NCBI GenBank assembly: GCA_944325215.1
Contig: CALUZC010000001.1
Span: 1-64,000, forward strand
Origin: an uncultured Mucispirillum sp.
GTDB lineage: Bacteria > Chrysiogenota > Deferribacteres > Deferribacterales > Mucispirillaceae
Length of the DNA: 64,000 nucleotides
Reading direction: 5' to 3'
The first letter of the stretch is position 1. Every line of letters starts with the position of its first letter. Made by a program: the position numbers and the translations under genes. The notes under the pieces were generated by a model. It made no database searches, was not told where the DNA came from, and saw only the letters and a program-made list of their open reading frames with translations. Below are positions 18,278 through 27,542 of the stretch, in pieces.

Positions 18278-20047
18278 CTACCTGCCTAATATTTCTAAAG
18301 CACGTATCATTGTAGCATGACCTGTTGGAAAACGTGCCGTTCTATCTTGTGCTAATTCTATTAATTTTTCATTTGCAATAAATTCAAGCTCATAAGAATG
18401 TTTAACAGTTAAATATAAATATAAACCAATAGGGTTTGGTTTATCATCATCAAAAGTATCTTTCACTCTGTGGTAAATATCAAGGTGTGGTATACCGTCT
18501 TTTACAAACTCATTTTCAATTTCTGCTACAACTGCTTTTGCTGTCAGTAAAAAGTTTTCTTCTTGAGTAAGCTCATAAAACTTTAATGATGTTTCAAGAA
18601 AATAAACATGATCTGAAAGAACTCTATGGTTAATAATAAATTTATCCATAAAGTTATTATCATCATTACCAGCATTGGCTTTTATGCTTTTATTTATTTC
18701 ATCTTCTATGGCATAAAGCCCTCTATAAACTTTTCCTTTATATGTAAGCAGGTGGGATAACTTATGGTAAAGTGATAAAGCCTGCTCAAAATAGTATTCT
18801 TCGTTTGTAGCAGAATATAAGTTTAAAAGAGTAGTGCAGAAAAGAAAATTATGGCCACTTATTACTTTATTATCAGCCTGTGGTGCTGTTTTTACACTGT
18901 TTATTCGTTCTGCTATTTTCTTTAATGATACATCTAATGCTGCAGCTTTTATATATTCATTATGCTTTAAATAAAGAACTCCATTATTTACACCTGCTTC
19001 TGTAGGGAAGTTTTTTAATTCTTTTTCATTAAGAACTGTAAAATCCCTGTCAGTTACTTTATAATAATAACCTTCTTCGTAATCGCCGTTACTGTTTAAT
19101 GAATCAGCATCAAGGCTGTCTAAAAACCCGTAATCAGAACGCATAGAATTATAAAGTATAAAATCTACAGCTTTTTGAGCAGTATATAAGTAAAGCCTGT
19201 TACGAGTATTTTCATACATAGTAAGTAAAAAGCTTGCTACTAAAGAGTTATCTGATAACATTTTTTCAAAATGGGGTATTTGCCACATTCTATCAACAGT
19301 ATATCTAAAAAAGCCACCAAAGATATGGTCACATAACCCCATAGTGCAAATCTTATCTGCTGTATTATTAAGAAATAAAGCATAATCATCATCATGATAG
19401 TTTTCCACTAAATAATTCATAGAAGAAATATATGGAAATTTTGGTCCTTCTCTAAAACCAAAAAATAGTGGGTCAAAAATTTTCATATACTCATTTTTTC
19501 TATAAGCAGCTATTTTATCTTCTGGAATTAATGATGGGGTAGTTTTATAAAATGATGATATGAAATCATTTCTAGTTTTTATTACTTTTTCTACTTCATT
19601 ATACTTATTTGTATATATATCACTAATATTATTTAATACGTCCTTAAATGCTGGTCTTCCATGGCTTTTTTCTTTTGGAAAATATGTGCCTGCAAAAAAT
19701 GGTTCTTTATCAGGTGTTAGAAAGACAGATAATGGCCAGCCACCATCTTCCCCTGTTGACTGAATATAAAACTGGTATTCTTTATCCACATCTGGAAACT
19801 CATCTTTATCCATTTTAACTGGTATAAACTTTTCATTTAAAATATCAGCAGTATTATTATCTTCAAAGGATTCTTTTTCCATAACCCTGCACCAGTGGCA
19901 GGAAGAATAACCTATACTTAAAAATATAGGTTTATTTTCTTTTTTTGCTAAATTAATTGTTTCTTCATTCCAAGCCTGCCAATAAACAGGGTTTTCTGCA
20001 TGCCTTATAAGATAAAGAGATTTTTCATATTTTAATTTATTTTTCAT
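18278..20047 (-). CDS. YyaL/DUF255 thioredoxin-domain protein
   Basis: 589 residues. The N-terminal DUF255 thioredoxin-like domain carries [20 protein letters not shown] and the motif [16 protein letters not shown]. It is followed by an (alpha/alpha)6-barrel region of the kind found in N-acylglucosamine epimerases ([39 protein letters not shown]). Related proteins (YyaL, human SPATA20) have no settled function. It is shorter than the usual ~680 residues, the C-terminal part being compact. It lies between an NhaC-type antiporter (17 bases upstream) and a GNAT gene. Confidence 0.85.
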   Translation of the reverse strand: MKNKLKYEKSLYLIRHAENPVYWQAWNEETINLAKKENKPIFLSIGYSSCHWCRVMEKESFEDNNTADILNEKFIPVKMDKDEFPDVDKEYQFYIQSTGEDGGWPLSVFLTPDKEPFFAGTYFPKEKSHGRPAFKDVLNNISDIYTNKYNEVEKVIKTRNDFISSFYKTTPSLIPEDKIAAYRKNEYMKIFDPLFFGFREGPKFPYISSMNYLVENYHDDDYALFLNNTADKICTMGLCDHIFGGFFRYTVDRMWQIPHFEKMLSDNSLVASFLLTMYENTRNRLYLYTAQKAVDFILYNSMRSDYGFLDSLDADSLNSNGDYEEGYYYKVTDRDFTVLNEKELKNFPTEAGVNNGVLYLKHNEYIKAAALDVSLKKIAERINSVKTAPQADNKVISGHNFLFCTTLLNLYSATNEEYYFEQALSLYHKLSHLLTYKGKVYRGLYAIEDEINKSIKANAGNDDNNFMDKFIINHRVLSDHVYFLETSLKFYELTQEENFLLTAKAVVAEIENEFVKDGIPHLDIYHRVKDTFDDDKPNPIGLYLYLTVKHSYELEFIANEKLIELAQDRTARFPTGHATMIRALEILGR

Positions 20048-20064
20048 ATTTTATAACCTAATAA

Positions 20065-21810
20065 TTAATCATCACCATAAAGCATAGTATTACGTTTATG
20101 GAGTATAACAAGAAATACCACTAACAGCACTATTGAAATACCAAATGATAAAATCCAGCTTTCTGTAAGACCTGCAACAATAAATCCAATAAACGAAGTA
20201 ACTGCCACAAGAACTGCGTATGGAATTTGCGTTGATACGTGGTCCATATGGTTACAGCCTGCCCCTGTTGATGAAAGTATGGTGGTATCAGAAATAGGTG
20301 AGCAGTGGTCACCAAAAACAGAACCAGCAAGAGTTGCTGCAATATTTATAACTAAAAGTTCAGGAGCTGCATGATTTGAAACTTCTATCATAATAGGTAT
20401 TAATATACCAAAAGTACCCCAAGATGTACCAATAGAAAATGATAAAAGAGCAGCAATTATAAAAACAATTGCAGGAATAAGCATAACAGGCATATTAGAG
20501 TCTTTTACAAGAGAGCTTACATACTGCCCTGTAGAAAGCACTTCACAAACACCTTTAATAGTCCATGCAAAAGTTAAAATAATACAGGCAAGTGCCATAG
20601 CTTTTACACCTAAAACTGTTCCGTCCATAAATGTTTTTAACGAAAGAACTCCCCTTGGAATAAATAAGAAAAATGCCACTAATATTGCACCAAAACCACC
20701 TAATACAAGTGATTTTGTAGCTTCAGTATCACCAAAAGCTTGGAACAAGGATTTACTGCTTTGGAAAAAATTACCTGTATAAATTATAGCAAGCACTGAT
20801 AAAATAATTAATGCTATATATATTTTTTTAGATATGATTCTGCTAGGTATAATAAAGAATATAATTGATATAACAATAATAATACTAAGCAAAACTTTTT
20901 GTATTATCCCACTATAACTTGAAGTTTGAGCTGCTGTATTACTGCCTTCAAAATAGCCGCCAGTATAGAGCATGGCAAGAACAGAAAATATTATTAATGC
21001 TATTATTGGTATAAGTAAATCATAAACTTTTCCTTTTTCTGAAACTGGTTTATTTGAAAAATCTTCTGTATGAGAATTATCAATAACAGCATCAGTTGTC
21101 AACTGGTTATGTTTTGCTTTTCTTTCAAATCTTGCCATAGGTCCAAAATCTAAATTCCAAATAGAAAGCATTAAAACCATAATGATTGTTAATATTGCAT
21201 AAAAGTTAAAAGGGATAGTATCAATAAAAAGCCCCATTCTATCAATATCTTCTGGGAAATATGTTAAAATAGAAGCAGCCCAGCTGGAAACTGGTGCTAT
21301 AATACACACAGGGGCAGCCATAGCATCTATTAAATAAGCAAGTTTTTCTCTGGATATTTTAAATTTATCTGTAATAGGACGCATAACCGTTCCAACTGTT
21401 AGGCAGTTAAAATAATCATCAATAAAAATAACAGCACCTAAAACAGAGGTAGCCAGTTTTGCTCCAATAGGTGATTTTACTTTTTTTGCAGCCCATTCAC
21501 CATATGCTCGTGCACCACCTGCTATAGTTATAACAGCAACTAATGCACCTAAAACACTCATAAATATTATCATCATAACATCAAAATGTTCTTTCATAAT
21601 AAGGAATATATATTCAAAGGAAAGAATAAGTTTATGTAAAAAAGAATATACTGCATTTTCTTCCACAGCAGGCATATTAAATACATAAATTATAGTTCCT
21701 GAAAATATACCAAGTATAAGCGAAAATACTACCTGCCTTGTAATAAGTGCTAATGCAATAGCTATAATTGGTGGTAATATAGATAAAAGTCCCACATTAA
21801 TCGGTTCCAC
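20065..21810 (-). CDS. NhaC-family Na+/H+ antiporter
   Basis: 581 residues with about a dozen hydrophobic helices. The family patterns include IDDYFNCLTVGTVMRPITDK, GTSWGTFGILIPIM, and GSVFGDHCSPISDTTILSS followed by GCNHMDHVSTQIPYA, which are hallmark NhaC/DUF-type antiporter motifs. Substrates in the family include Na+/H+ and some amino or organic acids, so specificity is uncertain. It is the first gene of a minus-strand unit with the DUF255 and GNAT genes. Confidence 0.88.
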   Translation of the reverse strand: MEPINVGLLSILPPIIAIALALITRQVVFSLILGIFSGTIIYVFNMPAVEENAVYSFLHKLILSFEYIFLIMKEHFDVMMIIFMSVLGALVAVITIAGGARAYGEWAAKKVKSPIGAKLATSVLGAVIFIDDYFNCLTVGTVMRPITDKFKISREKLAYLIDAMAAPVCIIAPVSSWAASILTYFPEDIDRMGLFIDTIPFNFYAILTIIMVLMLSIWNLDFGPMARFERKAKHNQLTTDAVIDNSHTEDFSNKPVSEKGKVYDLLIPIIALIIFSVLAMLYTGGYFEGSNTAAQTSSYSGIIQKVLLSIIIVISIIFFIIPSRIISKKIYIALIILSVLAIIYTGNFFQSSKSLFQAFGDTEATKSLVLGGFGAILVAFFLFIPRGVLSLKTFMDGTVLGVKAMALACIILTFAWTIKGVCEVLSTGQYVSSLVKDSNMPVMLIPAIVFIIAALLSFSIGTSWGTFGILIPIMIEVSNHAAPELLVINIAATLAGSVFGDHCSPISDTTILSSTGAGCNHMDHVSTQIPYAVLVAVTSFIGFIVAGLTESWILSFGISIVLLVVFLVILHKRNTMLYGDD

Positions 21811-21945
21811 TAAAAACTCCTAGTCTAAAAATATCATAGAATATTATTATAATATGATGAATATAGCAACTATTAATTTTATTATACTTGTATCTTTTAT
21901 AATAATTTGCTAATCTAATGTATATAATATAATAATGGGGATAAT

Positions 21946-22338
21946 ATGCCAAAAGAAATAGAAATTCAAATTAGGTTTAATGATTTAGATGGTTATGGTC
22001 ATGTGAATAATTCTGTATATTTAAGTTACTGCGAAATAGCGCGTACAAACTGTTATGCAGATATTTTTAATGACAGTATTGAAAAGAAAATATGGTTTAT
22101 TTTAACTAGTGCTGAAATCAAGTATAAAAAATTTTTAAAGTTAGAAGATAAAGCTTTTGTTAGAGTATGGCTTTCTAGTGCAAAAGGTGTTTTATTTTCA
22201 TTTGAATACTTAATTCATGATGGAAATGGCACAATATATGCAACAGCAAAAACAACCCATGCAGTTTATGATGCAGTAAAGCATAAACCAATACGTGTTC
22301 CTAAAGTTATATTAGATGGTGTAGAAACAGTGGAGTAA
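21946..22338 (+). CDS. YbgC/FadM-type acyl-CoA thioesterase
   Basis: 130-residue hotdog protein with the 4HBT pattern IQIRFNDLDGYGHVNNSVYLSYCEIAR; the Asp in DLDGYGHVNN is the catalytic residue. The rest (EIKYKKFLKLEDKAFVRVWL, YLIHDGNGTIYATAKTTHAV) fits YbgC/FadM enzymes that hydrolyse acyl-CoA thioesters. It stands alone between divergent and convergent minus-strand genes. Confidence 0.88.
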   Translation: MPKEIEIQIRFNDLDGYGHVNNSVYLSYCEIARTNCYADIFNDSIEKKIWFILTSAEIKYKKFLKLEDKAFVRVWLSSAKGVLFSFEYLIHDGNGTIYATAKTTHAVYDAVKHKPIRVPKVILDGVETVE

Positions 22339-22493
22339 ATATTTGGACATATATTATTACATTAGCTAATATTTAATATTGAAATCACGTTAAATTTAAT
22401 AAGTTATAGTATGGCAGGCTCTACTATACAGGCTATGTTTACGGTATTATATAATGTGTTATTGTCATTATTATGTGCTTTTATATTGTATGA

Positions 22494-24068
22494 CTATTTG
22501 TATTTTCCACGAAATAGTGAAAAAGACAGGGCAGCAGCAATAACATATCCTATTGTAGTAAAAAGTGGCAGGTTAAAAACCACTGGCTGAATGTCCACTA
22601 GTGCAATAAGGCTTGAACCAACTATCACTGCTACAATTATCATGCCTATAATTATTCTATTTAACATTCTATCTATAAATGACTGGGCAGTTTCAGAAAT
22701 TTGTAACTCTGAATTGATTTTTGCCTGACCTTTTGCAACCATTTTGAGAATATCCACTGTATAGCCAGGGATTAAGGCTACTTTTTCAAAACTGCCTTCT
22801 AGCTCAACTGCCATTCTCTGTAATTTTTTAACAAATTCATCAGCTATATCTTTACTGTTTTTTATATGGTTTGCTGCAATATCTATTATGTTTATATTAG
22901 GATTTAAAAATGCCAGCACACCCTCTAGTGTTACAAGGCCTCTTGCAAGCATAGAAACATTTGCAGGGACTTTTATTTGATGAGTATTTAAAATATCTAA
23001 TAATTCTGTAACAATAGAAGCAAGGCTTAAATTTCCAAACTCCATAGAACCATATTTACTTAAAAACATATCTATATCAGAGTATAGTTTTACATGGTCA
23101 ATAGTTTTTAAGGGAGTGCCTAAAGTAAGTGCAATATCTTTGATTTTACTTGTGTCATGGTGAGCAACGGCAAAAATTAAATCTGCAATTAAATTTTTAT
23201 CGCGTGGATTTAAATGCCCCATCATACCTAAATCAAGCCATATAATTTTTCCATTAAGTATTTTTATATTTCCAGGGTGTGGGTCTGCATGAAAAAAACC
23301 ATCATCAATTATTTGGGTAATGTAATCATTGGCAAGTTTTTCAGCAATCTCCACTCTATCATAGCCGCAGTTCTCCATTTCTTCTTCATTATCAATAAAA
23401 AAACCATCAATATGTTCCATAACAAGTATTCTTTCAGAACTTAATTCTTTATATACTTTTGGGCATGCAGCGTATGTAACTTTAATATGGTTTTTATAAA
23501 AGATATCAGCATTTTCTGCTTCAGTTACAAAGTTCATTTCCTCTTGGGCAGTTTTCCATAATTCATTTATTATATTACCAAAATCAATTATGGAGTCTTT
23601 TTTTACTTTTTGTATCATTCTTGCAGCGCGGCGCATAAGTCTAATATCCTGTTCCATACGTTTATAAATATCACGTCTTTGGATTTTAAGGACAACTTTA
23701 GTGCCATCACTTTTTAACTTGGCAGAATGAACTTGTGCAATAGAGGCAGAACCTAAACATGTATAATCAAAATCTTCAAATACTTCATTAATATTTTTTC
23801 CATAGGTTTCTTCTATAATGTATAGCAAATCTTCATTACTCATAGGCGGCACATCTGTTCTAAGTTTGCCCAGTTCCTGCAGGTATTCATAGGGCAGGGT
23901 ATCTGTCTGCATAGACATTATCTGCCCCATTTTAATATAAGTTGGTCCTAATTCTTCTAATATTAACCTTACTTTTTGCGGAGAAAGACCTGCAAGTATA
24001 TTATGCTTTCTTAATATACTTAATATTTCACGAAGTCTTGCACGTTCATTATAATTTTTATTAAACAT
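22494..24068 (-). CDS. ubiB: UbiB/ABC1-family atypical kinase
   Basis: 524 residues. The UbiB hallmarks are present: LGPTYIKMGQIMSMQTDTLP (KxGQ), LGSASIAQVHSAKLKSDG (Ala-rich loop in place of a P-loop), VVLKIQRR, and the catalytic DGFFHADPHPGNI with IIWLDLGMMG. Two C-terminal hydrophobic helices (about 465-520) anchor it in the membrane. UbiB proteins support quinone biosynthesis, possibly as ATPases extracting precursors; here the quinone would be menaquinone, given mqnA. It overlaps the preceding phasin-like gene by one base (TAATG). Confidence 0.88.
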   Translation of the reverse strand: MFNKNYNERARLREILSILRKHNILAGLSPQKVRLILEELGPTYIKMGQIMSMQTDTLPYEYLQELGKLRTDVPPMSNEDLLYIIEETYGKNINEVFEDFDYTCLGSASIAQVHSAKLKSDGTKVVLKIQRRDIYKRMEQDIRLMRRAARMIQKVKKDSIIDFGNIINELWKTAQEEMNFVTEAENADIFYKNHIKVTYAACPKVYKELSSERILVMEHIDGFFIDNEEEMENCGYDRVEIAEKLANDYITQIIDDGFFHADPHPGNIKILNGKIIWLDLGMMGHLNPRDKNLIADLIFAVAHHDTSKIKDIALTLGTPLKTIDHVKLYSDIDMFLSKYGSMEFGNLSLASIVTELLDILNTHQIKVPANVSMLARGLVTLEGVLAFLNPNINIIDIAANHIKNSKDIADEFVKKLQRMAVELEGSFEKVALIPGYTVDILKMVAKGQAKINSELQISETAQSFIDRMLNRIIIGMIIVAVIVGSSLIALVDIQPVVFNLPLFTTIGYVIAAALSFSLFRGKYK

Positions 24069-24376
24069 TATTTTTTGTTACGCTCTTTTTCCACTTCTTT
24101 TATTTTATCTTTTAATATTTGAATATCTTCATCAGATAAATCTTTCATATCTTTTACTTGCCTAATTAATTCTGAATTAATTTCTTTTTCTTTTTCTGCT
24201 ATTTTTTCCTGCAGATTATGTTTTAACTCTTCATTAATAGCTTTTCCCTGCTCAAGAGTAAGAGCACCTTTTTCAATTAATTCATCAATTATTTCTTTTG
24301 ATTTTTCATTAGTTTTTGCAATAGCTCCAACTCCAAAAAGAAATACTTTTCTTAATTCATCACTTAAATTACTCAT
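24068..24376 (-). CDS. Phasin-like coiled-coil protein
   Basis: 102 residues with an N-terminal hydrophobic/amphipathic helix (LRKVFLFGVGAIAKT) and a long charged coiled coil (about 25-100). This is the layout of small PhaF/PhaI-like phasins that often sit next to UbiB-like genes. A polyhydroxyalkanoate role is not implied; no PHA synthase is in the window. It lies between yjbQ and ubiB, with a 12-base gap after yjbQ. Confidence 0.6.
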   Translation of the reverse strand: MSNLSDELRKVFLFGVGAIAKTNEKSKEIIDELIEKGALTLEQGKAINEELKHNLQEKIAEKEKEINSELIRQVKDMKDLSDEDIQILKDKIKEVEKERNKK

Positions 24377-24388
24377 TTTTTCCTCCTG

Positions 24389-24784
24389 CTAGCCTTTTAT
24401 GATTTTTATATGAGCCTTTCTATTTCTTGGGCCATCATATTCCATAAAATAAATATTTTGCCATGTACCTAGAACTATACTGCCATTTTCTATTATTAAA
24501 GTAATACTTGGCGATGTTAACGTAGATAATGCGTGGGCTTGAGAGTTACCCTCCATATGTTTATAGTTATTGTGCTCTGGTATCATATGGTTAAATATAT
24601 TTTTCAAATCAAAAATAACATCAGGGTCTGCATTTTCATTAATAGAAATACCTGCTGTGGTATGGGGTATAAATATGGTAACAATGCCATCAGAAATGCC
24701 AGAATTTTTAACAATAGATTGAACTTGTGATGTGATATCTACTATATCAAAACGATTTTTTGTATTAATTTGTATGGTTTTCAT
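24389..24784 (-). CDS. yjbQ: YjbQ/UPF0047 family protein
   Basis: 131 residues. The UPF0047 motifs are clear: GIVTIFIPHTTAGISINENADPDV, EGNSQAHALSTL, GTWQNIYFMEYDGPRNRKAHIKI. The family is annotated as secondary thiamine-phosphate synthase because YjbQ can complement thiE weakly; its true role is unsettled. It is the first gene of the yjbQ-phasin-ubiB unit, behind a good promoter at 24815-24843. Confidence 0.9.
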   Translation of the reverse strand: MKTIQINTKNRFDIVDITSQVQSIVKNSGISDGIVTIFIPHTTAGISINENADPDVIFDLKNIFNHMIPEHNNYKHMEGNSQAHALSTLTSPSITLIIENGSIVLGTWQNIYFMEYDGPRNRKAHIKIIKG

Positions 24785-24814
24785 ATAATATACTCTAGCT
24801 TATAATATTATTTT

Positions 24815-24843
24815 ATGATATGAAAATATATTGCATATGTCAA
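24815..24843 (-). promoter_or_regulatory. Predicted sigma70 promoter of yjbQ-phasin-ubiB
   Basis: Minus strand TTGACA (24843-24838), 17-base spacer, TATCAT (24820-24815), ending about 30 bases before yjbQ. Confidence 0.65.
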
Positions 24844-24919
24844 TATTAATAATAAATATAATTTTTTTTGTAACCTAATTTATTTTAATACGACATTTTT
24901 CATAAGAATACTATTACAG

Positions 24920-25441
24920 ATGGAGAAAAATATGGTTATTGAATTGAAAAACGAATCAACAAACGATGTGAAAAAAGTAAACCATGGTATTAACTATTTT
25001 TTACTTTTAACTTCCCCGTTATTTGGGATAACTTTATTAAAAAATAAACTTAACCGTTCAGGTATTATTATGCTTGCAGCTAGTGTGCTTTTACTTCTTT
25101 CTGTATTACTTTTTTACATATTTAGCTCATCACATGCGAGTATGTATCCATATGGTAATACACCTGTTAATGATACACCATCATTTTTAGTGCAATTTTA
25201 TTATCTTTTAGATATTGATTATGAAGATGTTCTTGAGTTTTTCCTTACATCTTTTGTAGTGCTGTTTTTATTTTTATCTGCAATGGCTATATTTGTAGGA
25301 ATTAATGCTAATAAATGGATTGCAGAGCAGTATAGGTTTGAAGGTTATAAAGTAGCAACAGATAACAGGCTTGTATATAATCTTCTTAAAAAAGACTGGG
25401 GCTTAACAAATGATGATTTTATAACTGCTGAAATGAAATAG
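24920..25441 (+). CDS. Unknown membrane protein
   Basis: 173 residues with about four hydrophobic segments (NYFLLLTSPLFGITLL near 27-42, SGIIMLAASVLLLLSVLLF near 47-67, EFFLTSFVVLFLFLSAMAIF near 115-135). The C-terminal soluble tail ends in a Tyr/Asn/Lys-rich segment. Similar small proteins are found as uncharacterised inner-membrane proteins; I recognise no family. GGAG precedes the ATG. A strong terminator follows. Confidence 0.65.
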   Translation: MEKNMVIELKNESTNDVKKVNHGINYFLLLTSPLFGITLLKNKLNRSGIIMLAASVLLLLSVLLFYIFSSSHASMYPYGNTPVNDTPSFLVQFYYLLDIDYEDVLEFFLTSFVVLFLFLSAMAIFVGINANKWIAEQYRFEGYKVATDNRLVYNLLKKDWGLTNDDFITAEMK

Positions 25442-25465
25442 TAAATATACAAATTATAGTAAAAG

Positions 25466-25494
25466 ATACCCTGTTTGTTTATCAAACAGGGTAT
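25466..25494. terminator. Strong hairpin terminator between convergent genes
   Basis: A perfect 12-bp stem ATACCCTGTTTG (25466-25477) / CAAACAGGGTAT (25483-25494) with a 5-base loop. It lies between the plus-strand membrane protein and the minus-strand antiporter and probably serves the plus-strand gene; it may work in both directions. Confidence 0.85.
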
Positions 25495-25522
25495 TTATAT
25501 TAGTGAAATACTTTTATCAGCG

Positions 25523-26788
25523 TTATTTTTTTAATCCTGTTCTATATCCTTTAACAATGGCAACATATCTTTTTGGGTGCATTACTACTAAGATAATAGT
25601 AAATATTATATATATTACACTAAAAGTTATAAGCACTGTATCATGTGGTGTTGCATTTGGAATATATGATGGTAACGTTTTGTCATAAAATGGTGATAAA
25701 AATTGTGCCATAAATAATATAAGCAGTGCAAAAGCTTCACGTTTTCCAGCAACAAGACCAGCAATTAAAGCAATAGCAAAAGCAGATTGGGCAGCAGTTA
25801 ATAAAAGTTCATGCATTTGCATAGGTGCAAGTGGCATAACAGTTTGTATAAAATTAGTATCATGAGTATGGTCAGCTGTAGAATAAGATATACTATAAAC
25901 TAAAGGTATCATACCCACAAGTAAAGTCCATTGGTTTAATTTAGATGATACCAAGCTGCCAAGAGCAAGGCCAGCCTGGCCACGTAGAGCAAAAGTAATT
26001 GCCACAATAAATTCTGGAGCTTCTGAAGCAATTGGTGCAAGCCATTGCACAAGTAAAAATTCATTTATTCCAAACTGAGTTCCTGTTGCTACAATACTTT
26101 CACTAAATAATTCAGCATCAGCAAAAATTACTAGTGCAGCAATTATGAAAAGCCCCCATGTAACTATTAATCTTTTTTGTTTTGGAAGTGAAGCGATTGC
26201 GTGAGCAGGACCTTCAAGCTCTTCACTTTCTACAGGCTTTCTAACTATTATTGCAATATACCATATAAAAATACCAAATAATATAACAGTATCAAAAAGA
26301 TTTAAAGTTCCTTTGAATGGAATAGTAATGGCATATAATGTTGCAATCATTAAAAAGAAAAGTTCTGTTTTATGAGTTGATTCTAAAACAACTTTTTTTC
26401 TAAATTTAAAAGCGTAAATTAAAATAATAACAGACCAGCCAACACCGATTAAAAGTCTGTTTGCTCCTGTCATATTTGCAACAGCATAGTGAACATATTT
26501 GCCTTGTGGATCTTGCCCTGCCATCCATGTAAAATACATATCAACAGCATATTCAGGTAAAACAGCAATCAATGCAACTAATGCTACTGCCACAGCCTGT
26601 GGAATATCAATCTGCATTACTTCGCAAGCCCATGTAAGAATAAATGAAGCAGAAAAAATAGCAACAGCAGTAATTAAAGCCATGATTACAGGGTATTGGA
26701 CATGGTGAGGATCATACCCTAAAAACCTTAGTGTTACTCCAGGTATAGTAGCTATAATAGCAACTATGATTGGTAGAAATTTTTTCAT
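25523..26788 (-). CDS. CaCA-family cation antiporter under Mn2+ riboswitch
   Basis: 421 residues, about ten to eleven membrane helices. The two alpha-repeat regions of the Ca2+/cation antiporter family are visible: LPEYAVDMYFTWMAGQ with YAVANMTGANRLLIGVGW, and APEFIVAITFALRGQAGLAL with GSLVSSKLNQWTLLVG. The start at 26788 has AAGGAGATATTT upstream; a longer frame to 26920 would translate the riboswitch and is rejected. Family members exchange Ca2+ for Na+ or H+. Because a yybP-ykoY element controls it, Mn2+ (or Ca2+/Mn2+) export is the more likely job here. Confidence 0.88.
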   Translation of the reverse strand: MKKFLPIIVAIIATIPGVTLRFLGYDPHHVQYPVIMALITAVAIFSASFILTWACEVMQIDIPQAVAVALVALIAVLPEYAVDMYFTWMAGQDPQGKYVHYAVANMTGANRLLIGVGWSVIILIYAFKFRKKVVLESTHKTELFFLMIATLYAITIPFKGTLNLFDTVILFGIFIWYIAIIVRKPVESEELEGPAHAIASLPKQKRLIVTWGLFIIAALVIFADAELFSESIVATGTQFGINEFLLVQWLAPIASEAPEFIVAITFALRGQAGLALGSLVSSKLNQWTLLVGMIPLVYSISYSTADHTHDTNFIQTVMPLAPMQMHELLLTAAQSAFAIALIAGLVAGKREAFALLILFMAQFLSPFYDKTLPSYIPNATPHDTVLITFSVIYIIFTIILVVMHPKRYVAIVKGYRTGLKK

Positions 26789-26812
26789 AAATATCTCCTT
26801 TGTGTAATAATT

Positions 26813-26945
26813 AAAAAAAAGACCTTCGACATTAAATATGCCGAAGGTCTTGCCAAAGATTAATTTCATAATCAATGATAAAGCCAGTGTATTTAACACG
26901 AGATTGTTGACTTTATCCAAATAACTGGGCTACTCCCCTTCAAAA
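26813..26945 (-). promoter_or_regulatory. yybP-ykoY (manganese) riboswitch with terminator
   Basis: On the minus strand the conserved core elements appear in order: GGGGAGTAGCCC (from 26938), AAAGTCAACAATC, CTGGCTTTATC, then GGCAAGACC (26854-26846). The last segment is shared with a terminator stem: GACC TTCG pairs with CGAAGGTC (arms 26849-26842 and 26828-26821), followed by eight T. Ligand binding to the conserved GCAAGACC would prevent the terminator, the known ON logic for this class. The element lies 24 bases after the rpsT stop. A TATAAT at 26966-26961 could serve as its own -10, though no good -35 is seen. Confidence 0.88.
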
Positions 26946-26968
26946 AGGATAGTATTTCAAATTATATA

Positions 26969-27238
26969 TTAGTTAGCTGCCTTTGCTTTGTTGTATCTCA
27001 TAGTAAGACGAGAAACTTTTCTAGCAGCTTGATTTTTATGTATTGCACCTTTTTGTGCTGTTTTATATATAACTTTTACAGCTTGTTTTAATAAAGCTTC
27101 AGTATTTTCAGCACCAGATTCTAATGCTGCCATATATTTTTTAATATATGTTTTCATAGCTGATTTGTTAGATTTGTTAACCAGTCTTCTTTTTTCAGAC
27201 TGACGAATACGTTTTAATGCAGACAATGTATGTGCCAC
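26969..27238 (-). CDS. rpsT: 30S ribosomal protein S20
   Basis: 89 residues. S20 binds 16S rRNA in the 30S subunit. The family pattern is HTLSALKRIRQSEKRRLVNKSNKSAMKTYIKKY, with KTAQKGAIHKNQAARKVSRL near the C-terminus. I place the start at the GTG at 27238 with GAGGTG seven bases upstream. The longer frame from a TTG would translate that SD. A near-consensus promoter is at 27278-27306, and the Mn2+ riboswitch begins shortly after its stop. Confidence 0.95.
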   Translation of the reverse strand: MAHTLSALKRIRQSEKRRLVNKSNKSAMKTYIKKYMAALESGAENTEALLKQAVKVIYKTAQKGAIHKNQAARKVSRLTMRYNKAKAAN

Positions 27239-27277
27239 GCAACACCTCAAAATAGTATAATCGTAATGTAGAGAAAT

Positions 27278-27306
27278 AATCTAGCAAGTAATAATATGTT
27301 TGTCAA
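27278..27306 (-). promoter_or_regulatory. Predicted sigma70 promoter of rpsT
   Basis: Minus strand TTGACA (27306-27301), 17-base spacer, TAGATT (27283-27278), about 40 bases before the GTG start. Confidence 0.7.
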
Positions 27307-27381
27307 GTAAAATATTAAATTTATTTTAAAAAATTTTATAGATATGTTTTTATGTAATTTAAGGAAATAGAAAAATAAATA

Positions 27382-27408
27382 TTGACTTTTAATGGGGGGG
27401 GGTATGAT
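27382..27408 (+). promoter_or_regulatory. Poly-G promoter, probable phase-variable switch
   Basis: TTGACT (27382-27387) and TATGAT (27403-27408) are separated by 15 bases that contain nine consecutive G (27394-27402). Slippage of the G run would change the spacing, which at 15 is shorter than the optimal 17. A strong SD (AAGGAGG, 27425-27431) follows, then ATG and only four codons before a stop (27440-27454). No longer gene fits directly behind it. Confidence 0.7.
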
Positions 27409-27439
27409 GTAAATAAAATACAAAAAGGAGGCATAAAAT

Positions 27440-27454
27440 ATGTTAGAAAATTAA
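27440..27454 (+). other. Four-codon mini-ORF behind the poly-G promoter
   Basis: ATG at 27440 follows AAGGAGG at 27425-27431 with a good spacing and reads M-L-E-N-stop. The combination of promoter, SD and ATG suggests either a leader peptide or the surviving front end of a deleted gene. The next gene (27543) has its own consensus promoter between. Confidence 0.35.
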
Positions 27455-27477
27455 TTTAAGTTTTAATTATATATATA

Positions 27478-27506
27478 TTGACATAGTTATATAGTTTATT
27501 TATAAT
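27478..27506 (+). promoter_or_regulatory. Consensus sigma70 promoter
   Basis: TTGACA (27478-27483), 17-base spacer and TATAAT (27501-27506) are a perfect match, about 35 bases before the beta-barrel gene at 27543. Confidence 0.85.
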
Positions 27507-27542
27507 TTACAAACCAGTTTTAGTAAATATTAAGAGATTATT

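Noticed and set aside
24533-24730. Plus-strand frame opposite yjbQ
   Set aside because: It overlaps the conserved yjbQ gene entirely and lacks any signal.
26789-26920. N-terminal extension of the CaCA antiporter
   Set aside because: The frame runs through the riboswitch terminator and core. The SD and ATG at 26788 are clear.
27239-27250. Upstream TTG start for rpsT
   Set aside because: It would translate the GAGGTG Shine-Dalgarno; the GTG at 27238 gives the normal S20 start.
27394-27402. G9 tract as a coding frameshift switch
   Set aside because: The tract is between a -35 and a -10, not within any open reading frame, so a transcriptional role is more likely.
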